Origin: a virus
Strand: one strand, 5' to 3'
Length of the DNA stretch: 57,829 bases
IMG/VR virus record: IMGVR_UViG_3300001683_000002
Coordinates: 1-57,829 of that record
The translations under genes were made by a program, and so were the position numbers. Shown one piece after another: positions 29,501-37,094 of this stretch; position 1 is the first letter of the stretch; every line of letters starts with the position of its first letter. The notes under the pieces were generated by a model that was given only the letters and a program-made list of their open reading frames with translations, did no database searches and was not told the origin of the DNA.

Positions 29501-32500
29501 GATTACTCAGAGAAGGCAATCCAGACAGTTACCAGTAAGCTATTGAGCGAGACTCAAGCTATATTAGAAGGTGGTGATAAAGACGCCATTGGCTGGTATA
29601 CATCAAAGTACAATGATGCTATTAATTTATTGTCAAGACGATTCCCTGAATTTAAGAAGAACGGCGACGCAAGAAACCTGTTCACGGCTATAGTTGCCAT
29701 CACTTCGGACGGAACCTCTGTAAAGGACAATCTGAAATACGCAGTAAAAATATACAAAGAGTACAAGAAGACGGGCAAGCTAGATTCAGTGGGCTTGGGT
29801 GGCGAGAGAGCGGCAAGCTACAAGGCTAACCTCAAACTATTAAGCGGCATAATTGATGAGCATGGTGTTGATGGAATGGTTAACTACCTGACAGAAACCA
29901 TGACCGCTGGTGAGCTTGAAAAAGAATCAGCGTCTATTCTGGGTAAGCCGAAGACGGTTGGCTATCCAAATGAAACAATTGTGCCACGGTCTATGTTATT
30001 CGGAGATAAGCTAGGTGCATTCTTCGCTAACCTTATGGGTCATCCTGATTATCTAACTATGGATAGATGGTGGTCTAGAACCTTCAATCGTCTACGTGGA
30101 CAAATGAGAGCTAACCCAGCTACAGACTCCTCTTGGAAGAGGCTTGCCGAAGCAATAAGGAAAGAGCATCCAGAAGAGAAGCTTGCAAAGTCCCCAAGAA
30201 AAGCCACGCTTCAGAAGCTGGCTACAAAGTACCAGAAGACTTACAAGGCTAGTGGTTTTAAGGATAAGACCGCAACAAATAAAATAGCTAATACTATCAT
30301 GAAAGCTGAGACAGGTCTTAGGGATATACCAGACGGCAAGAGAGGAAGAGCCTTTATGCTTGAGGTTTCGCAGAGAGTCACTGAGGAGTTGAAAAAAGAA
30401 TACCCAGATATGACTGTCGCGGACATGCAAGCGGTGGTGTGGTTTGGGGAAAAGCGACTGTTCAATGAGAACGGCGTCATCTCAACTAAAGCATCTGCTG
30501 AGTCAGACTATAGCGATGCGGCAGCTAACCTTGTCGAGGATGATGCGCCTGTTGATAGAAAGAATATGTCTCACTCTGATGTGCTTAAGCGCGTACCGCA
30601 GCTAACAGAGGCGGCTAAACAGCTGGAGCAGGGTACGATTACCAAGAAAGAATATGCGGAGGTTGTGAAGAAGTATAAGCCTATATTCAAGATTGATGAG
30701 CTACCTGACTCAGCAACCAATGAGCAGATGACTCAAGCCTTAACAAAGGACAAAGTTGAACGTATAGGTATGCCAGTTAAGACCGGCGAGAGAGTTGGAT
30801 TACGATTAGATATACCCGCTTATAAAGAGTCAGGCGTGTGGATTCCAGCTACTCATGTGGCGGGTAGCGGTAATTCATTTAATCCTACAGCTAGAATAAC
30901 TGATGTAAAATTCCTAGATACCAAGAAGGCTGCACTTAACGTAGCAACTGGTGCAAAAAGTAAATCGCCATTTGCTACAATTAAAGGCTCTTATGTTCAA
31001 GGCACTACGGAAGAGAATAGAGCTTTAGCTAAAGAGGCGATGAATAGTCCTGAGTGGATCCAGGTGGGCTTTGACCCTGAGCGTCACAGTTACTTCTACG
31101 ATAGAACTCCTGATGCTAATGGTCATCATAATCCTGTAGCGGCTGCAGATGAAGCGATACAGATCGGGCAGTTAGTGTTAGCCAAGAACCCAGTTTACGC
31201 TAACGAAGATGAAGTATTATTTAGCCGAAAAGCAGTAACCAAAGAAGCTCATGCAGTAGCACAGAATAACGCAACTCTACCTAAGAGCCAGGGAGGCTTA
31301 GGCTTGCCTGCGAATAACACAGCTAAAGACAGAGCTAGGGCTATGGGGTTTGATGTTGATACAGTTTGGTACAGAGGGGTTACGGGTGATTTAGCTGAAG
31401 CTAACGGCTCGTTGCAGGGGCGCGATACTTATAATGGACAGAGGGGTGGACTACAATTCTTCTCCGAAAACCCGGACATGGCAAGTACATTTGCCAACAC
31501 TGATGCAGGGCGCGTTTACCCTGTATATTTGAAACTCAGCGATGTAAAGCAGTTTCCAGTGGGGAAGGAAGGGCGCTTTAGTAAGACAGGTTTTGATGAT
31601 GCCGCGTTAAAGCTAGACGAAGGTCAGGCATTAATGGCGCGTAAAGTTATTGATAGCGGCGCTTATGTTGACAAGACCCTTGACCCTAACAGCCTATGGA
31701 GTTACAACGCTGATCAAGTCGCTATAAGAGGAGATAAAAACATACGCTCAATACACGCAGCTTTCGATCCTATGCTTGCGGATGAGCCTACTCTTCTTTA
31801 TTCTATAAAATCCACAGCACAGAAGAACGCGGCTCTACCTAAGAGCAAGGGAGGCTTAGGCTTGCCTGAGGGTAACACAGCTAAAGACAGAGCTAGGGCT
31901 ATGGGGTTTGATGTTGATACCACTTATTATCGCGGGACGACGGAGGCATGGTCAGAAGATGGTGATCTGACTGGCGTTTACTACACCTCTGATCCTGAAT
32001 ATGCGTCAAGCTATTCGGACGGAGAGGAAGGCCAGATGGTCATTCCCGTTTTCCTAAACACAGAACATTTCAAAATTGAGACTGATATAAATGATGTTAC
32101 TGACTGGAACTTCAACCAAGATGAGCTGGCAGCTCAGGGCTATACCGGAGTAATGCACGAAACGGATGACGTAGCTTTCATATTTTCAGATAAATACAGA
32201 CGGAACACGCCGAAAGCCAGCTCAAACATTCGCTCAATACACGCAGCTTTCGATCCTATGCTTGCTGATGATAGTAACCTTCTAGCTAGCACAATAGAGA
32301 AACGTAAGCCAGTAAAGAGAAAGCCAGTATCAAAAAGAAAGAAAGCCCCTAGCAAGATTAAAGGGACTAATGCTACATGGCGCGATAGACCAGGCTTTGA
32401 AGGTGTTACTGAGGCAGGCTTTGCAGCACTAGGAAAGATAGGCGCTCCATTGACTGGGAATTTTGTAGAAAAAACTAAAGCAGCGGTTAAGGACGCATCA

Positions 32501-34912
32501 ACTTTATGGCGTAGAAAAGTAAGACAATACGGTGTCGATCAGTTCGACTCGTTTAAAAACATCTTAGGAGATAAAGAGTCATGGATGATGGCTCATATAA
32601 GCGGCACAGGATCTAGCGTGGTCGAAGCACTTACGGAATTCGGTAGACCATTACTGGATTGGTCTGGTGCTGTCAAGGTTGACATGAAGAAGAAAAGCCT
32701 AGCACAGATCTTTGAGCCACTAGGCACAGAGACAGATAGGTTCTTGATGTGGGTAGCGGGTAATAGAGCGGAAGGTCTGAAGGTTGATGACAAAGAGCAT
32801 CTATTTAACCACGCTGAAATAGCAGAGCTTAAGCGCTTGTCTGATGGCACGAAGGATGGCAAGAGTCGCTTAGCACTATATAAGGAAGTGCTTGTAGAGT
32901 TTGAAGCTATGCATAATGCTGTAGTTCAAATCGGTGTTGATACAGGACTAGTTAGTAAAGAAGACGCCAAGATCTGGAAGGATCAGGGTTTCTACGTTCC
33001 ATTTTACCGCATAGCTGAAGAGTCAAGCGATCACCAGGGTAAAGGTGTTCCGTCAGCGAGTGGACTTCAAGGACAAGAAGCGTACAAAAAACTCAAGGGT
33101 GCTGATATGCAGCTTGATGATTTACTAGTTAATACCATGATGAATTGGACGCACTTAATCGGAGCATCACTAAAGAATCAGGCTGCTAGTAAAGCGTTAG
33201 TACAGGCTGTGAAGCTTGGGATAGCTACACCAGTAAAGGAGTCAGAGCGAGGCGAGAAGGCTATCTTCGTTCGTGTAAATGGCCAGAAGCAGTACTATGA
33301 TATTGTTGATACTACAGAAGGTAGATTAGTCCTTGACTCTCTAACATCTCTGAACTTTGACGGTCTGAATGGTACGCTAATGAAAGTAATGCGTAAGTTT
33401 AAACGTGCCTTAACTATTGGTGTAACAGCGTCCCCTGAATTTAAGGTCGCTAACCTACTACGAGATACGCTTCAAGCAATAGCGGTAGCTGACATGAGTA
33501 CCAATATAGGTAGGAACCTTGTAGAGGGATACAAGGCGACATCTAAAGACAATCCGATTATAGCCCAGATGATTGCTGGTGGTGGCGCGTTCGGTGACTC
33601 CGGGTATATTTCTGGTGGCGATCCAGATGCTATCAAAGCTAGTCTGAAAAAGGGAATACCTAGCTCGTCTATACTTAATACAGATAGTAAGATAAAGAAA
33701 ATGTGGGATGCATATCAGGACGTAGGCGCTAGAGCGGAGAACATTAACCGTGCAGCTAACTTTAAGCAAGCACTAGAAAAAGGAAAGAGTTTACTAGAAG
33801 CTAACTTTGAAGCTCGTGATCACCTAGACTTCACTAGATCAGGTTCAGCTGTTTCAGTGAGAGCTATATCTCAAATGGTTCCGTTCTTAAACGCAAGGCT
33901 ACAGGGTCTTGATAAACTTAGTCGTGCTGCTATGGATCCGGAGCAGAAGGGACAGTTTGCAGCGGTCGTCGGTATGTATTCGCTAGCATCAGTGCTTCTA
34001 TACTTAGCTATGCGTGGAGACGAAGACTATGAAGAAGCTGAAGACTGGGAGCGTGATACGTACCATCTGTTTAAGCTTCCTGGTAGTGACATCATGTACA
34101 GATTCCCAAGGCCTTTTGAAGTTGGAGCTATAGGTAGTATGGCTGAACGATTCGTGGAGCAGCTAGTTGATGATAAAGTTCATGGTGAGTTATTTGCGGA
34201 AAGACTAATGCATACAATTTTTCAGACATTCGCAATGAACCCTACACCTCAGTTGTTCAAGCCTCTCGTTGAGACCTGGGCTAACAAGAGTTGGTTTACT
34301 GGACGTGGCATAGAGTCCCAGTCAATGGAGCGCTTATCTAAAGTGAACCGTAAGAAGGCCTGGACGTCACAGACAGCTATAGGTTTGAGTACCGCTATGG
34401 ATGCAATTTTATGGGATGACGTAGTACTTAGTCCTGTTCAGATAGATCACCTTGTGAAGGGCTACCTGGGCTGGTTAGGAGCAACTACTCTAGCTGGTAT
34501 CGATACGCTCGCAAGACCTGCGTTAGGCGTTGCTGAGGCTCCAGACATGGAGATACAAGATCTAGCAGTGGTAGGAAGGTTTGCCAGAGAGGGTAAGGCT
34601 CGAAACTCAAAATTCATTAGCCAGTTTTATGAGAACCAACGTGACCTTAATCAAAAGTTTGCAGACATTAAGCACTACAGAGATAACCAGGAGTATAAGA
34701 AGGCAGCGGCGGCACTTCAGCTTCACGGTAACGAGCTTCGGAACCGCAAAGCTTTCAATCGTGTTGGTAAGCGATTATCAGATATAAACAAAAAAATTAG
34801 ACTGATAACAGCAAGCAAGAGAATGTCGGGTGCTGCAAAGAGAGTTGCGATTAATCGCCTTAATAGGCAGCGCATCTTAATAACTAAGAGAGCTGCCAGG
34901 CTTCTTGAGTAA
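23600..34912 (+). CDS. Giant polyvalent virion protein with zincin, ADP-ribosyltransferase-like and LPD38-like domains
   Basis: This single 3770-residue protein fills about a fifth of the genome. In order it contains short acidic NDP repeats (20-43); a Gly/Ala-rich hydrophobic region able to span or disrupt membranes (about 55-330); a disordered linker; a GNAT-like block (about 900-1055); a conserved domain with HDVFGH at 1269-1274 (about 1110-1350); a zincin motif HELFH at 1442-1446; a helical conserved block (about 1930-2290); an LPD-type block with DPERHSYFYDR (about 2490); and two ADP-ribosyltransferase-like domains, each opening with LPKS.GGLGLP and containing YRG with Arg2592 and Arg2778. 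A C-terminal domain resembling LPD38 follows (about 3270-3650), then a basic tail. Such proteins are packed in the head, ejected with DNA and modify host targets. Domain names follow the polyvalent-protein literature from memory. Confidence 0.8.
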   Translation: MPENKNLKKTSTDAAAMGLDPYAALDNDPLAVLENDPYAALDGDFGVEPAPLALAQPERTIGGTLGDIGVTGLKSAVGLVEAGIGLADIPTLGYAGKAAEALGIRTKDTQDILENLYSPAQKYADKQVSDAKGFVDTVGAGLSNPSTILKAAGESAALMGGGGVIARGVLAAKGITLANATAGQLGLASAIGEGAVGAGSAAEGSRQGTTDGLLTPKQSALAIATGITTGAFNRVGSKLANKFGFDDIDQVIARGARSGETTSKTIGRRMAEGGISEGLFEELPQSVAETILSNAAMDLPLMQGVPEGAAMGLLTGGAMGMAINARPTRKPNAPIGNALDQAQLALPAPGQVPILAGYDNQDEAQAERTEADGQRLAQRFFNKANPGKDEEIDTTDFKAQAIASGQSQSAVDSFLEGLDTPIEPNTTGLQDGINPQDVISQQEEGKLKQAQMDSDFEGREQDPTQPAKDFVTFANEKGLSRKERKALRKFMADQQMSRRAKDNFIAKLQEGTDQNTQDNTQEESIVDIALKEASKLKQSGEVANTQLSSALTKAINEPIISGNTNNDINTNGSSGSTESSVNTDGVGNNLVTGRTNESEVLDGASNTEAGVEATHAAVPKLINQTRENINEQKETESKKTAVKAESGEQINEIYNSSITPTNQIKATEAEIESGVIGQSQDSSKPLEQTVASPAVKKEAILTQKKNRYINNQIKAAGLNKNSPGYDNAVNTLQKQYNKDLEKAEFSLPFEEFKKLPGNRKQSDGVVREVYDTVRAELGIQTNKTQDNNEHSPETKKSTTNTAAVGNGEPTATRVPDGASTTNKEEKVSAPVEETTEVLANTTKGTSTRLDRKTKKVSPKKRNYSDSRVARENDGDTQSFSKEDPSADQRDDVQAVFTPSKKLTMSAKLGGMTASPMTELKPTNKSVRKFLAGMKKAKAGKFGAAVFVYEASEYKKMRMFLSSDGQSGFAVKPDGDIVSVFNHAGGGRVNPMMELAVQEGGTKLDAFDTALVDMYELSGFKPTKMDPWDEAYKPAGWSKETFKDFNNGEPGVVYMVHEKDYSPSNILASKKTKETSNDSTTGKEQQSRDGSGRSSSRDTSRLEGAPEIKGASGQDKAIVEVAQQYAKDNGIDLKRQSDYVEVDFELAKRIAQAYEDMEHKPSDPVVAEAYQNLIKQTRAQYDALVKAGYEFYFVNAADAIDFLSSPFNAMRELRQAKKLGVFPTVDGFGEENSKLDVSDNPLLADTGIVWNDIQGNKKKVLANDLFRAVHDVFGHGTEGSGFRARGEENAWQAHRRLFTGSAVAAITSETRGQNSWLNYGIHGETNQTAQIEDTIFADQKTGLMPEFTWTEGVAGDEGVLQSNSDTKTGSTVEQIEALIPRRTKKLLDSGRLEVVQSVTDISDNSYSFTSNDGLEGFYDPKTDKLYLVADMLDKENFSSVLNHELFHRARRTDKKLKRNLAEIDRRLQARFNLAAEGKGTAAEQAAYKRVMDANTPAKNQLEEFQAYMITDYNQSPRSLSASMRRLMKDLISLIRASLIRQGVPLKNITASDLNALAQYGSDKQTTSVASAGDTLVGLASRKGYKGNSTKGAKAFLTGDIYGRKASNSKTEVLASTAQEVKNERAKRLEEIIFRKTGKDTDDDIDSTPRPDDLLASTAEIAAEALPSSGLHGGRIIKQWSKDLQKEYHDAVFDVITKGGVNAVLKLAGLTQTSTVTAPSSYQGHVGSVEQISVDVETTVDSNGMETPTQESKDKLELASAMLGYVLDQDAVVDRYLEPVSAGSDNINAISLNYDRVLTGNEVKNMMSHIDVLSKEMGFDPEMIAIPTSKTGVDVLNLSPDTISTDMLIDISRSLAAQVNGDSKTIYAHNALTENGYVGSDNFREGQRAYSKVRARWQNQSSDGDNSRASGQHEPKWDDSTIESLRGETRKVTEEFLGKHHPQNKKTTRQFAELIDARVKSENGTLDVKDYSEKAIQTVTSKLLSETQAILEGGDKDAIGWYTSKYNDAINLLSRRFPEFKKNGDARNLFTAIVAITSDGTSVKDNLKYAVKIYKEYKKTGKLDSVGLGGERAASYKANLKLLSGIIDEHGVDGMVNYLTETMTAGELEKESASILGKPKTVGYPNETIVPRSMLFGDKLGAFFANLMGHPDYLTMDRWWSRTFNRLRGQMRANPATDSSWKRLAEAIRKEHPEEKLAKSPRKATLQKLATKYQKTYKASGFKDKTATNKIANTIMKAETGLRDIPDGKRGRAFMLEVSQRVTEELKKEYPDMTVADMQAVVWFGEKRLFNENGVISTKASAESDYSDAAANLVEDDAPVDRKNMSHSDVLKRVPQLTEAAKQLEQGTITKKEYAEVVKKYKPIFKIDELPDSATNEQMTQALTKDKVERIGMPVKTGERVGLRLDIPAYKESGVWIPATHVAGSGNSFNPTARITDVKFLDTKKAALNVATGAKSKSPFATIKGSYVQGTTEENRALAKEAMNSPEWIQVGFDPERHSYFYDRTPDANGHHNPVAAADEAIQIGQLVLAKNPVYANEDEVLFSRKAVTKEAHAVAQNNATLPKSQGGLGLPANNTAKDRARAMGFDVDTVWYRGVTGDLAEANGSLQGRDTYNGQRGGLQFFSENPDMASTFANTDAGRVYPVYLKLSDVKQFPVGKEGRFSKTGFDDAALKLDEGQALMARKVIDSGAYVDKTLDPNSLWSYNADQVAIRGDKNIRSIHAAFDPMLADEPTLLYSIKSTAQKNAALPKSKGGLGLPEGNTAKDRARAMGFDVDTTYYRGTTEAWSEDGDLTGVYYTSDPEYASSYSDGEEGQMVIPVFLNTEHFKIETDINDVTDWNFNQDELAAQGYTGVMHETDDVAFIFSDKYRRNTPKASSNIRSIHAAFDPMLADDSNLLASTIEKRKPVKRKPVSKRKKAPSKIKGTNATWRDRPGFEGVTEAGFAALGKIGAPLTGNFVEKTKAAVKDASTLWRRKVRQYGVDQFDSFKNILGDKESWMMAHISGTGSSVVEALTEFGRPLLDWSGAVKVDMKKKSLAQIFEPLGTETDRFLMWVAGNRAEGLKVDDKEHLFNHAEIAELKRLSDGTKDGKSRLALYKEVLVEFEAMHNAVVQIGVDTGLVSKEDAKIWKDQGFYVPFYRIAEESSDHQGKGVPSASGLQGQEAYKKLKGADMQLDDLLVNTMMNWTHLIGASLKNQAASKALVQAVKLGIATPVKESERGEKAIFVRVNGQKQYYDIVDTTEGRLVLDSLTSLNFDGLNGTLMKVMRKFKRALTIGVTASPEFKVANLLRDTLQAIAVADMSTNIGRNLVEGYKATSKDNPIIAQMIAGGGAFGDSGYISGGDPDAIKASLKKGIPSSSILNTDSKIKKMWDAYQDVGARAENINRAANFKQALEKGKSLLEANFEARDHLDFTRSGSAVSVRAISQMVPFLNARLQGLDKLSRAAMDPEQKGQFAAVVGMYSLASVLLYLAMRGDEDYEEAEDWERDTYHLFKLPGSDIMYRFPRPFEVGAIGSMAERFVEQLVDDKVHGELFAERLMHTIFQTFAMNPTPQLFKPLVETWANKSWFTGRGIESQSMERLSKVNRKKAWTSQTAIGLSTAMDAILWDDVVLSPVQIDHLVKGYLGWLGATTLAGIDTLARPALGVAEAPDMEIQDLAVVGRFAREGKARNSKFISQFYENQRDLNQKFADIKHYRDNQEYKKAAAALQLHGNELRNRKAFNRVGKRLSDINKKIRLITASKRMSGAAKRVAINRLNRQRILITKRAARLLE
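31267..31779 (+). repeat. First copy of duplicated ADP-ribosyltransferase segment
   Basis: Both ends of this in-frame segment recur downstream. Bases 31315-31362 (48 nt) are identical to 31873-31920, and 31745-31779 (35 nt) to 32231-32265. The middle, which carries most of the domain, is diverged. The pattern suggests domain swapping through conserved flanks. Confidence 0.85.
31827..32265 (+). repeat. Second copy of duplicated ADP-ribosyltransferase segment
   Basis: This copy has the same 48-nt left flank and 35-nt right flank as the copy at 31267-31779, but a shorter, different core encoding YYRGTTEAWSEDGDL and a separate acidic stretch. Confidence 0.85.
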
Positions 34913-35197
34913 TTATAAGAGAGTAGCGTGGTATAAGATCGTCGAGTGGGCACTATGAAGCTGCTTGCTCGACCATGCGTTTATTGCGTCTTGATGTTTG
35001 TTAAATGCTCTACGGACGAAGTATGATCTAACAACGGAGACGATAGTCATAGCTGCACTGATTTTCATATTCAGTCCTATGCTTAGGTAAACACCGAACA
35101 CCGGAAGGAGTAGTATAGCCGTGGCCGTATTGATAACGTACCCCATCGATATGTTTAAAACTGTTTCTATTATAGATGCTAGTTTAGTCTGTCTCAT
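34913..35197 (-). CDS. DUF7220-like membrane protein
   Basis: This 94-residue protein has two hydrophobic helices (about 10-35 and 38-58), followed by the SVVRSY..RR.FN motif that marks the small phage membrane proteins of the DUF7220 family. Its stop is back-to-back with the stop of the giant gene (tail-to-tail convergence). The start overlaps the upstream gene by ATGA. Function unknown; it often occurs in leftward accessory sets of phages. Confidence 0.75.
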   Translation of the reverse strand: MRQTKLASIIETVLNISMGYVINTATAILLLPVFGVYLSIGLNMKISAAMTIVSVVRSYFVRRAFNKHQDAINAWSSKQLHSAHSTILYHATLL

Positions 35198-35424
35198 TTT
35201 AGATCCCTTAGTGGTAAGTCTACAATGACAACGTCATACCGTGGTGGTGGGGCGCTGCAAGAGTAGCTGGTCGCATTGGATTTCTGTTCCACTCTGACAC
35301 ACACTCCGTCAGACGTTTGAAACATAGTGGGTATCAATGCAGTCACGAGACCTATGCAACCTATCGTTAAAACAAATAGGATAGCCATCCTAAACTCGCG
35401 CTGTGATAATCTATCGTCAGCCAT
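35194..35424 (-). CDS. Single-span membrane protein
   Basis: This 76-residue protein has a short charged N-terminus (DDRLSQREFR), one transmembrane helix (about 13-32) and a C-terminal part with two Cys residues that may form a periplasmic disulfide. It overlaps the DUF7220-like gene by ATGA. A spanin-like role or superinfection-exclusion role is possible; no lipobox is visible, so it is not an outer-membrane spanin. Confidence 0.65.
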   Translation of the reverse strand: MADDRLSQREFRMAILFVLTIGCIGLVTALIPTMFQTSDGVCVRVEQKSNATSYSCSAPPPRYDVVIVDLPLRDLK

Positions 35425-35435
35425 TTTATATACTC

Positions 35436-35549
35436 CTAGTCTGGTATAGACTCTGGGTGATCCCAGTAAAACTGAGACAACTGATCTTCGTCGAATGCCT
35501 CTACATCATAATCTTCATTAACATCTAGCGGTAAACTTAAATAGCTCAT
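35436..35549 (-). CDS. Acidic microprotein
   Basis: This 37-residue, very acidic protein has no membrane segment and a GGAGAG ribosome site. Its start overlaps the stop of the upstream membrane microprotein (ATGA) and it precedes the 76-residue gene. The tight coupling supports expression. Function unknown. Confidence 0.55.
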   Translation of the reverse strand: MSYLSLPLDVNEDYDVEAFDEDQLSQFYWDHPESIPD

Positions 35550-35701
35550 TTTCTTTCTCTCCAGTTTTTACAGTCTGTTTCGTCACGCAAGTAGTGTTCA
35601 AAGTACGTGTCGTCTTTACATGCCATGACTAGACCTATGGCAATCATTATTAAAGCTGGCATTATAAAACCAGCTGCTATTATAATCTCTAAACCTGTCA
35701 T
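35546..35701 (-). CDS. Single-span membrane microprotein
   Basis: This 51-residue protein starts at the second of two ATGs, six bases after AAGGA. Residues 4-28 form one hydrophobic helix; a charged tail (CKDDTYFEHYLRDE) follows. It lies 9 bases from the hydrolase stop and overlaps the 37-residue gene, so it is probably made with them. Confidence 0.6.
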   Translation of the reverse strand: MTGLEIIIAAGFIMPALIMIAIGLVMACKDDTYFEHYLRDETDCKNWRERK

Positions 35702-35710
35702 TATCATTCC

Positions 35711-36580
35711 TTATAAGTTGTTCATTAATAGGTACGCCCGTTCTAATATCTTATCCGATACTGAGTGGCCTTCACCTCCGTACTCCACTACTATAGTGTT
35801 AGTACTATCCTGCATTAATTCGTTGAACGCCTCTTTAGCTGCGTTATTTATGACCGGGTCATTGTAGCTAGTGCCAATGTAGACTGGGATAGTTATCCTA
35901 ACCCTATCGTTGGGCAAGCCTAATAAACGCCCCGCTAATTCAGGAGCGTATTCATCGACACCCCAATATTTATACCTATCATAAGTGGCTAAAACCTCAC
36001 TACGATACCCATCAAATACACCTGGTGCTGACCCGTCTGCAGTAATAGCGTATGGGTTCACCGGGTCAAACATCAAGGCTCCTTGTACCTTGTCTTGCTT
36101 TCCTAGTCTAGCTAGTTCTGTAATTATTCTAGCCGTCATGATTGCTCCTGCACTTCCCCCGTGCAAGATGATTTTAGTGTCCGGATAATGAAATCTTACT
36201 ATGTCAATGATAGATATAATTCCGTATACCTGGCTGTTGTTCCAATAAGCCCAAACTGTATGAGTCTCATTGTCTACTGTTTTGTTACCGGAGAATGGTA
36301 TGATAGTTATATTCCCCTGGCTCTCTTGATTGTCTAAGAAGATACTGGAGACCACATCTTCAGGATGCCTCATTCCAGACCCACTAGTATCTAACCCACC
36401 GAATGCTATTACTACAGCGTTGGGATTGACGGCTGCTCCATGCATATTAATCTGGAACACCTGCCCCGGAACTGTTGTGGAGTCCGTAAACCATTCACCA
36501 TACGTTGCTCGTGGCAATAACGCAGTGATCAAAACTCCTAGTGCTAACACACCTGATAGCATGTCTAATATTTTTTTCAT
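35711..36580 (-). CDS. Secreted alpha/beta-hydrolase
   Basis: This 289-residue protein has a signal-peptide-like N-terminus (MKKILDMLSGVLALGVLI, with cleavage probably after ATYG near residue 28). The core is an alpha/beta-hydrolase: nucleophile elbow GGSAG with Ser143, candidate acid Asp241 in SYNDP, and His272 in GEGHS. An early FGG (60-62) may form the oxyanion hole. It would act on an ester or similar bond in the periplasm or envelope. Its neighbours are small membrane proteins in a leftward operon. Roles in lysis, envelope remodelling or superinfection exclusion are all possible; the substrate is unknown. Confidence 0.75.
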   Translation of the reverse strand: MKKILDMLSGVLALGVLITALLPRATYGEWFTDSTTVPGQVFQINMHGAAVNPNAVVIAFGGLDTSGSGMRHPEDVVSSIFLDNQESQGNITIIPFSGNKTVDNETHTVWAYWNNSQVYGIISIIDIVRFHYPDTKIILHGGSAGAIMTARIITELARLGKQDKVQGALMFDPVNPYAITADGSAPGVFDGYRSEVLATYDRYKYWGVDEYAPELAGRLLGLPNDRVRITIPVYIGTSYNDPVINNAAKEAFNELMQDSTNTIVVEYGGEGHSVSDKILERAYLLMNNL

Positions 36581-36784
36581 TCATTCTGCCTTCTGCATGT
36601 TACGTGCAGCTTGTCGTGTTTGAGGTATCAATGTATCTGGAGTAACGAAGATATGCTGCTCGCCTGCTAGTTCTACTGTGACTGTTGACGCTGTCTTCTT
36701 TACTATGCGAATAGGTACCACTCTACGGTGATATACAATGAACGCTAATCTGTTTGAATTTGCTGCTGTCTCTACGTTTTTCAT
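36581..36784 (-). CDS. Small hypothetical protein
   Basis: This 67-residue basic protein has alternating short strands (RRVVPIRIVKK, then TVTVELAGEQH) typical of a small barrel and a helical C-terminus. Its stop touches the start of the hydrolase gene, so it lies in the same operon. No family is recognised. Confidence 0.6.
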   Translation of the reverse strand: MKNVETAANSNRLAFIVYHRRVVPIRIVKKTASTVTVELAGEQHIFVTPDTLIPQTRQAARNMQKAE

Positions 36785-36793
36785 GTCAGTATC

Positions 36794-36967
36794 CTAAAAT
36801 GGTAAAGCGGTTTGAGAAACTTCTGTTAATGTATTTACCCAGTTAATTAAAAAACCGTTGATAGAAAAAAAGTGATCAACCGCTCCTAGTACTACTAATA
36901 AAACTAACTGAGTCCTAGTAACTGTAGAAGTTCTTGGTTGCTCTTCTATTAAGTTTGCATCAATCAT
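36794..36967 (-). CDS. Single-span membrane microprotein, first gene of the leftward lysis-like operon
   Basis: This 57-residue protein has an acidic N-terminus, then a hydrophobic span (about 20-45) and a short tail. Its ribosome site is AGGTG. It is the first gene after the leftward promoter at 37019-37047. Holin-like size and shape, but no family match. Confidence 0.65.
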   Translation of the reverse strand: MIDANLIEEQPRTSTVTRTQLVLLVVLGAVDHFFSINGFLINWVNTLTEVSQTALPF

Positions 36968-37018
36968 TGGATTTCACCTGGGTTATAAGGGTCAGGAACA
37001 TTCCCAACCCTTGACTAC

Positions 37019-37047
37019 ATCTTATCAATAATAAATTATAAATGCAA
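37019..37047 (-). promoter_or_regulatory. Leftward promoter of the TTGC-N17 family
   Basis: On the minus strand TTGCAT (37042-37047) and TAAGAT (37019-37024) are 17 bp apart, with the same AACCTTGC start and TTGATAA -10 region as the rightward copies at 41.8 and 45.8 kb. It should drive the leftward operon from 36967 down to 34913. Confidence 0.75.
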
Positions 37048-37094
37048 GGTTATTCGTACATGGAAATCATATGTCATTGATATTTAAATAACTA

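Noticed and set aside
23600-34912. Idea that the giant protein is an N4-type virion RNA polymerase
   Set aside because: The size fits, but no polymerase motifs were seen and the recognisable blocks are polyvalent-protein domains.
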